A stretch of DNA of 61,128 bases from a virus: positions 1 through 61,128 of the IMG/VR virus record IMGVR_UViG_3300027896_000041; one strand, 5' to 3'. The notes beneath the pieces are model-generated. The model was not told where the DNA came from. It did no database searches and worked only from the letters and a program-made list of their open reading frames with translations. Positions 57,980 to 61,128 of the stretch are shown here, one piece after another; the first letter of the stretch is position 1; each line of letters begins with the position of its first letter. Position numbers and translations under genes: made by a program.

Positions 57980-59259
57980 GGCGATTCTATATCTCCTTCA
58001 GGTATTGGCGGAATAGGTGAATCTTGTGGATTTGGCTGAATATCCAATAGTCCTATCGGTTCTGCAGGTATAGCTGAAGTGGCCAAAGATGCAATAGTAA
58101 TAGAGAATGCAGAGAATGCAGATGCAGAAAAATTCTGTATATCTGTAATTGCTCCCTGTATTCTAATAATTCCTTCAGAATGCAAATCTAAAACACCATC
58201 TCCAGTAACTCTTGCATTTGCAAATCCTCTAACATGTGTCGATGTAGAAGTCATCCTCATTGTTGCACCAGATGCACATTCCATTCTTGATCCAGCACAA
58301 TGAGTTATTGTTGATGCAGCTGTATCTGCTATTTGTGATAACGCGGTTCTCTTATCATGGGACATTGAAAACCTATCAAAGGAATCTGCTTTCTGGTAAT
58401 ATGCATCCTCAGCTTTAATATCCATTGTCCCGCCAGATGTTCTGTAATAATTAGTTCCGACATCAACATGCAATTCTTCACCGGTTTTAATAAACATATT
58501 TGTTAATGTTTCTATATGTATATCATTTTGAAAATATACATGCAGCTGATCGATAGCAACACTGTCATTAACATGAAATGTTATAAAATTTCCTCTATAA
58601 TCTTTAATCAGTAATGTTTCTTCACCTGGAACTTCTTTAATACAAATAAAAGTTTGATTACCCTCTTCTAAAAAAACAGAATCTAAATCACCATCCGGTT
58701 CATTCGTCATCATTCGTTTCTTTCCAGTAATCATTACTCGAGCATCTTCTGGATCATCTGAAAATACAATAGACCTACCCTCTTTGGTTTTAATTAAAGT
58801 CCATTTTTTCCAATATTCGGCTCCGGTTAAATTTTCCGGAAGAACTTGTCTCTGACCTGCTTCCAATGCTCCAAAATAATACGGATGGTTTGGATCACCA
58901 TTTTCAAAGAAAACCCAAATCCAAGAACCAGCGGGTGGTATCAAACAACTACCCTGATACCAACCATCCTCAAAAAATGCAGATGGACCCTTAGCTCTAT
59001 CTTCAATATTCATATCAAAGACATTTCTTCCACCTAAATAATTATTACCGGGATGTGCCCATAAACCATTATCTGTCCACTCTAGAGTTTTAAATTCACC
59101 CAATTCCGGCATAAGATCTGGAATACGAACTTTTACTCTACCAAGCTGTTTTTCATCTTTACAATCAATAACTAAAGCTCGATAAAAACCATTCCATTTA
59201 TTAGATGAACCTCTTTGATTAAGATTAGATCTTTGAATATTATCTATTTGCTGAGACAT
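57976..59259 (-). CDS. Baseplate central spike (gp5/VgrG OB-fold type)
   Basis: RALVIDCKDEKQLGRVKVRIPDL begins an OB fold typical of T4 gp5/VgrG; GSCLIPPAGSWIWVFFENGDPNHPYYFGAL is the conserved part. The C-terminal third has beta-helix-like strands (IHIETLTNMFIKTGEELHVD). No lysozyme domain is present, unlike T4 gp5. It overlaps the TIM-barrel-like gene by 4 nt. Confidence 0.86.
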   Translation of the reverse strand: MSQQIDNIQRSNLNQRGSSNKWNGFYRALVIDCKDEKQLGRVKVRIPDLMPELGEFKTLEWTDNGLWAHPGNNYLGGRNVFDMNIEDRAKGPSAFFEDGWYQGSCLIPPAGSWIWVFFENGDPNHPYYFGALEAGQRQVLPENLTGAEYWKKWTLIKTKEGRSIVFSDDPEDARVMITGKKRMMTNEPDGDLDSVFLEEGNQTFICIKEVPGEETLLIKDYRGNFITFHVNDSVAIDQLHVYFQNDIHIETLTNMFIKTGEELHVDVGTNYYRTSGGTMDIKAEDAYYQKADSFDRFSMSHDKRTALSQIADTAASTITHCAGSRMECASGATMRMTSTSTHVRGFANARVTGDGVLDLHSEGIIRIQGAITDIQNFSASAFSAFSITIASLATSAIPAEPIGLLDIQPNPQDSPIPPIPEGDIESP

Positions 59260-59281
59260 ATAACTTCCTTGGATTCTTATA

Positions 59282-60178
59282 TTAAATTGCTTTATCTATA
59301 GTAGCTTCTATAATTGAGTTCACCTTTAAAAATAATTTTTGATTGTACATTTGAAATGATGGCGAGAAATAAGAATTTCCATTAATAGATGCTGATATCA
59401 TTGTTGATGAGAATCTCATTACATCTTCGAATATGCAAATATTCATTGTACCAAAATTTCTTATCATTATATCTAGAAAACTGTATTTGTTTAATCCGGG
59501 TAATACTCCACTTTCTGAAAGTGCCATTATTAAACTATCAACTTTAGAAAGATCATAATTAGAAAAATCCACTTTGATATCTTGTACTTTGATTTTTGCT
59601 AAGTGTCCAGCTCTATTTAATGCAGTTTCTTGATCCACTCCAAAAAATGATGCATAAATATATGCAGCAACAATAAATCTAAATTGCGGAATTAAATCAA
59701 CATACGGACCAGTCAAACTAAAACCATGCTTCTTTGCAAATATTTTTAATAATACCTGAATCATATACTCTGCAAAAGGATCTGCATTTTCTGCCGATAT
59801 GGAAATACCTGCTGATAGTACCGAACATACATGACTGTATACTACTATAGTATACATATCTCGCATATCGATATTAGAAATTGATTTTCTGCCTATCGCT
59901 GATAAATTAATAACACATCTTTTGGTTGTCTTATTATATGCAGCAAATAAAGGATATTTCGGAAGTCTAACCACATCAAAAAATTTCATTCCCGTCTTAA
60001 CATGATAGTTAACATATTTACTTGTAAAGTGATTTTTTGACTTGGATGCGAATATTTTTACAGTAGATAGAAAAATTTCTTTATCTTCTTCAGGAATCAT
60101 AAAAGGATCAATAGTACTCTGCGGAAAATCAAATACATTTGGTTTATCATTTAAGAGCGATAATTTTTCTTTGATCAT
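59282..60178 (-). CDS. Virion structural protein
   Basis: 298 residues, mostly alpha-helical with a conserved-looking VVRLPKYPLFAAYN strand. The position next to the spike suggests baseplate. AAAGGAT precedes the ATG. No family named with confidence. Confidence 0.7.
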   Translation of the reverse strand: MIKEKLSLLNDKPNVFDFPQSTIDPFMIPEEDKEIFLSTVKIFASKSKNHFTSKYVNYHVKTGMKFFDVVRLPKYPLFAAYNKTTKRCVINLSAIGRKSISNIDMRDMYTIVVYSHVCSVLSAGISISAENADPFAEYMIQVLLKIFAKKHGFSLTGPYVDLIPQFRFIVAAYIYASFFGVDQETALNRAGHLAKIKVQDIKVDFSNYDLSKVDSLIMALSESGVLPGLNKYSFLDIMIRNFGTMNICIFEDVMRFSSTMISASINGNSYFSPSFQMYNQKLFLKVNSIIEATIDKAI

Positions 60179-60191
60179 ATTTAAATCCTTT

Positions 60192-60201
60192 TAATTTATT
60201 C
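60192..60201 (-). promoter_or_regulatory. GAATAAATTA motif
   Basis: Exact copy 14 nt before the ATG at 60178, at the head of the baseplate unit. Confidence 0.5.
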
Positions 60202-60230
60202 AGATCTTAAACTATTCATACTCTTAAAAT

Positions 60231-60911
60231 TTAATGTTGAGCTATTCTAGACATAACACCGCCCTGACCAATGATTGCGGTTTTAAGTCTTAAAAACTCA
60301 TTGGCCATTAAATCATAATTAGCATAATCTTTTTGACGCAACATCATAAGATAAAGCATATTTCCTGCTTCATCTGTGTTTCCTACTGTAATAGTAACAT
60401 CTGATGCTATAATACCACTGGTTCTAAGTATTGGAGTCCACATATTAGTAAGAAAATCAACATAAATATTTTCTAACATTTTTAGTGAAGGTGATTTAGC
60501 ATTCTGATATTCTTGTTCTGTTAGTGGACGAATCTTAGTAATTGTAATTTGATTTGTATTAATCAGACCTTCTGGAACTGGTCCGGTAAATGAACCCAAT
60601 GCCATAACCGTCCAATCAATACCGCCCATTGTTACATCATCCATCTGAAGTTTATCTAGGGCATCTATATACGTCATCGTACTAGATACTTTTTGAATTC
60701 GGCCATCGATATTATAAAATACATAATTAGTTTGAACAGGAATATCAGCCTTTAATCCCTTAACTTTTACTTGCATTGATGGTTTTGTTAAGTTATAAAC
60801 CTTATTGATTTTAACTTGCGTAGACTCTGTTTTTTTATTATAAAGCCTACCACCATAAAAAGATAAGCCAACCAACCCTATTATCGATACTGCCATTATT
60901 ATTTTTTTCAT
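60231..60911 (-). CDS. Membrane-anchored or secreted tail-cluster protein
   Basis: The N-terminal MKKIIMAVSIIGLVGLSFYGG is a signal anchor. The 200-residue remainder is beta-strand-rich (QVKVKGLKADIPVQTNYVFYN) with a helical end. AAAGGAG precedes the ATG. No family recognised. Confidence 0.72.
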   Translation of the reverse strand: MKKIIMAVSIIGLVGLSFYGGRLYNKKTESTQVKINKVYNLTKPSMQVKVKGLKADIPVQTNYVFYNIDGRIQKVSSTMTYIDALDKLQMDDVTMGGIDWTVMALGSFTGPVPEGLINTNQITITKIRPLTEQEYQNAKSPSLKMLENIYVDFLTNMWTPILRTSGIIASDVTITVGNTDEAGNMLYLMMLRQKDYANYDLMANEFLRLKTAIIGQGGVMSRIAQH

Positions 60912-60920
60912 ATTTCTCCT

Positions 60921-61128
60921 TTAAAACCAAGTACTGCCTGTTAACGAAATCTGACCGCCTACAAGTTTAAGATTATCTGTTGTTCCTAATACATTAGTGT
61001 CCCATCTCATAATCGTTCCATTATATGCTACATGACCATTTTGTGGTGTTACTCCCGTGGTAAGATTACCCTGTGTAGTAATTATACTCCCCCAGTTTGA
61101 ACCAACTGAACTACCAACATTATTAAAA
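60921..61128 (-). CDS. C-terminal part of a tail or fibre-like protein, cut by the window edge
   Basis: The frame runs from the edge to TAA at 60921 and ends TDNLKLVGGQISLTGSTWF. It is Gly/Asn/Thr-rich with GSNWGSIITTQGNLT and GTIMRWDTNV, a composition typical of tail or appendage proteins. The start lies outside the window. Confidence 0.65.
   Translation of the reverse strand, partial: FNNVGSSVGSNWGSIITTQGNLTTGVTPQNGHVAYNGTIMRWDTNVLGTTDNLKLVGGQISLTGSTWF

Noticed and set aside
57976-59259. Lysozyme domain in the spike protein as in T4 gp5
   Set aside because: No catalytic lysozyme motif; the chain goes from the OB fold to beta-helix-like strands.
1-61128. CRISPR arrays and insertion sequences
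   Set aside because: No regularly spaced direct repeats, transposase motifs or terminal repeats were seen by eye.

Overview
The window looks like part of the genome of a large tailed phage (jumbo-phage type, probably a contractile-tailed myovirus) of a Gram-negative host. The evidence is an AT-rich genome with densely packed small genes that often overlap by 1-4 nt, a T4-like two-subunit topoisomerase, a UvsW-like helicase, a baseplate spike, tail fibre and amidase genes, a dispersed set of tRNA genes, many free-standing homing endonucleases, and two complete RNA polymerase subunits. Lipoproteins, a secreted nuclease and a prepilin-like protein point to a two-membrane host. Host species and phage name cannot be read from the sequence.

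Layout. Positions 1-25400 run almost entirely on the minus strand. They are an accessory region of small unknown genes with about a dozen tRNA genes, a tmRNA gene interrupted by a group I intron, a tRNA-Thr gene with a second group I intron, three long-stem RNA elements, and five homing endonucleases. CoaD (fused to an HD domain), CoaE, a PTH2-like hydrolase, a metallophosphoesterase, a secreted phospholipase D-family nuclease, a duplicated prepilin-like cassette and a membrane M48 protease also lie here. Positions 25380-31411 hold a cluster with a cyclic-phosphate-processing receiver (cREC) protein, an RlaP nucleotidyltransferase, two lipoproteins, a UvsW-like helicase and QueD. Positions 31422-38768 hold the topoisomerase subunits, a radical SAM/SPASM protein, a probable ssDNA-binding protein and small genes. 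Positions 38775-48017 are the RNA polymerase block: beta-prime, a stand-alone paralogue of the beta N-terminal extension, beta, and a homing endonuclease. Positions 48136-52357 are a plus-strand operon: a 473-residue unknown protein, dCMP deaminase, a secreted protein, a homing endonuclease and thymidylate kinase. Positions 52420-61128 (minus) are virion genes: three small proteins with a shared N-terminal leader, a peptidoglycan amidase, small tail proteins, a collar-type fibre, a TIM-barrel-like protein, a VgrG/gp5-like spike and further structural proteins.

How it may work together. The phage carries its own unsplit bacterial-type beta and beta-prime, so it may direct part of its own transcription. 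A recurring strand-specific motif, GAATAAATTA, lies just upstream of many tRNAs and genes and is a candidate signal for it. A large translation-maintenance set (tRNAs, intron-containing tmRNA, PTH2-like protein, RlaP and cREC) would protect protein synthesis against host tRNA cleavage and stalled ribosomes. Nucleotide and cofactor genes (dCMP deaminase, dTMP kinase, CoaD, CoaE, QueD) supply DNA synthesis and CoA or 7-deazapurine metabolism. Homing endonucleases occupy junctions, ending inside tRNA genes or overlapping the start codons of essential genes.
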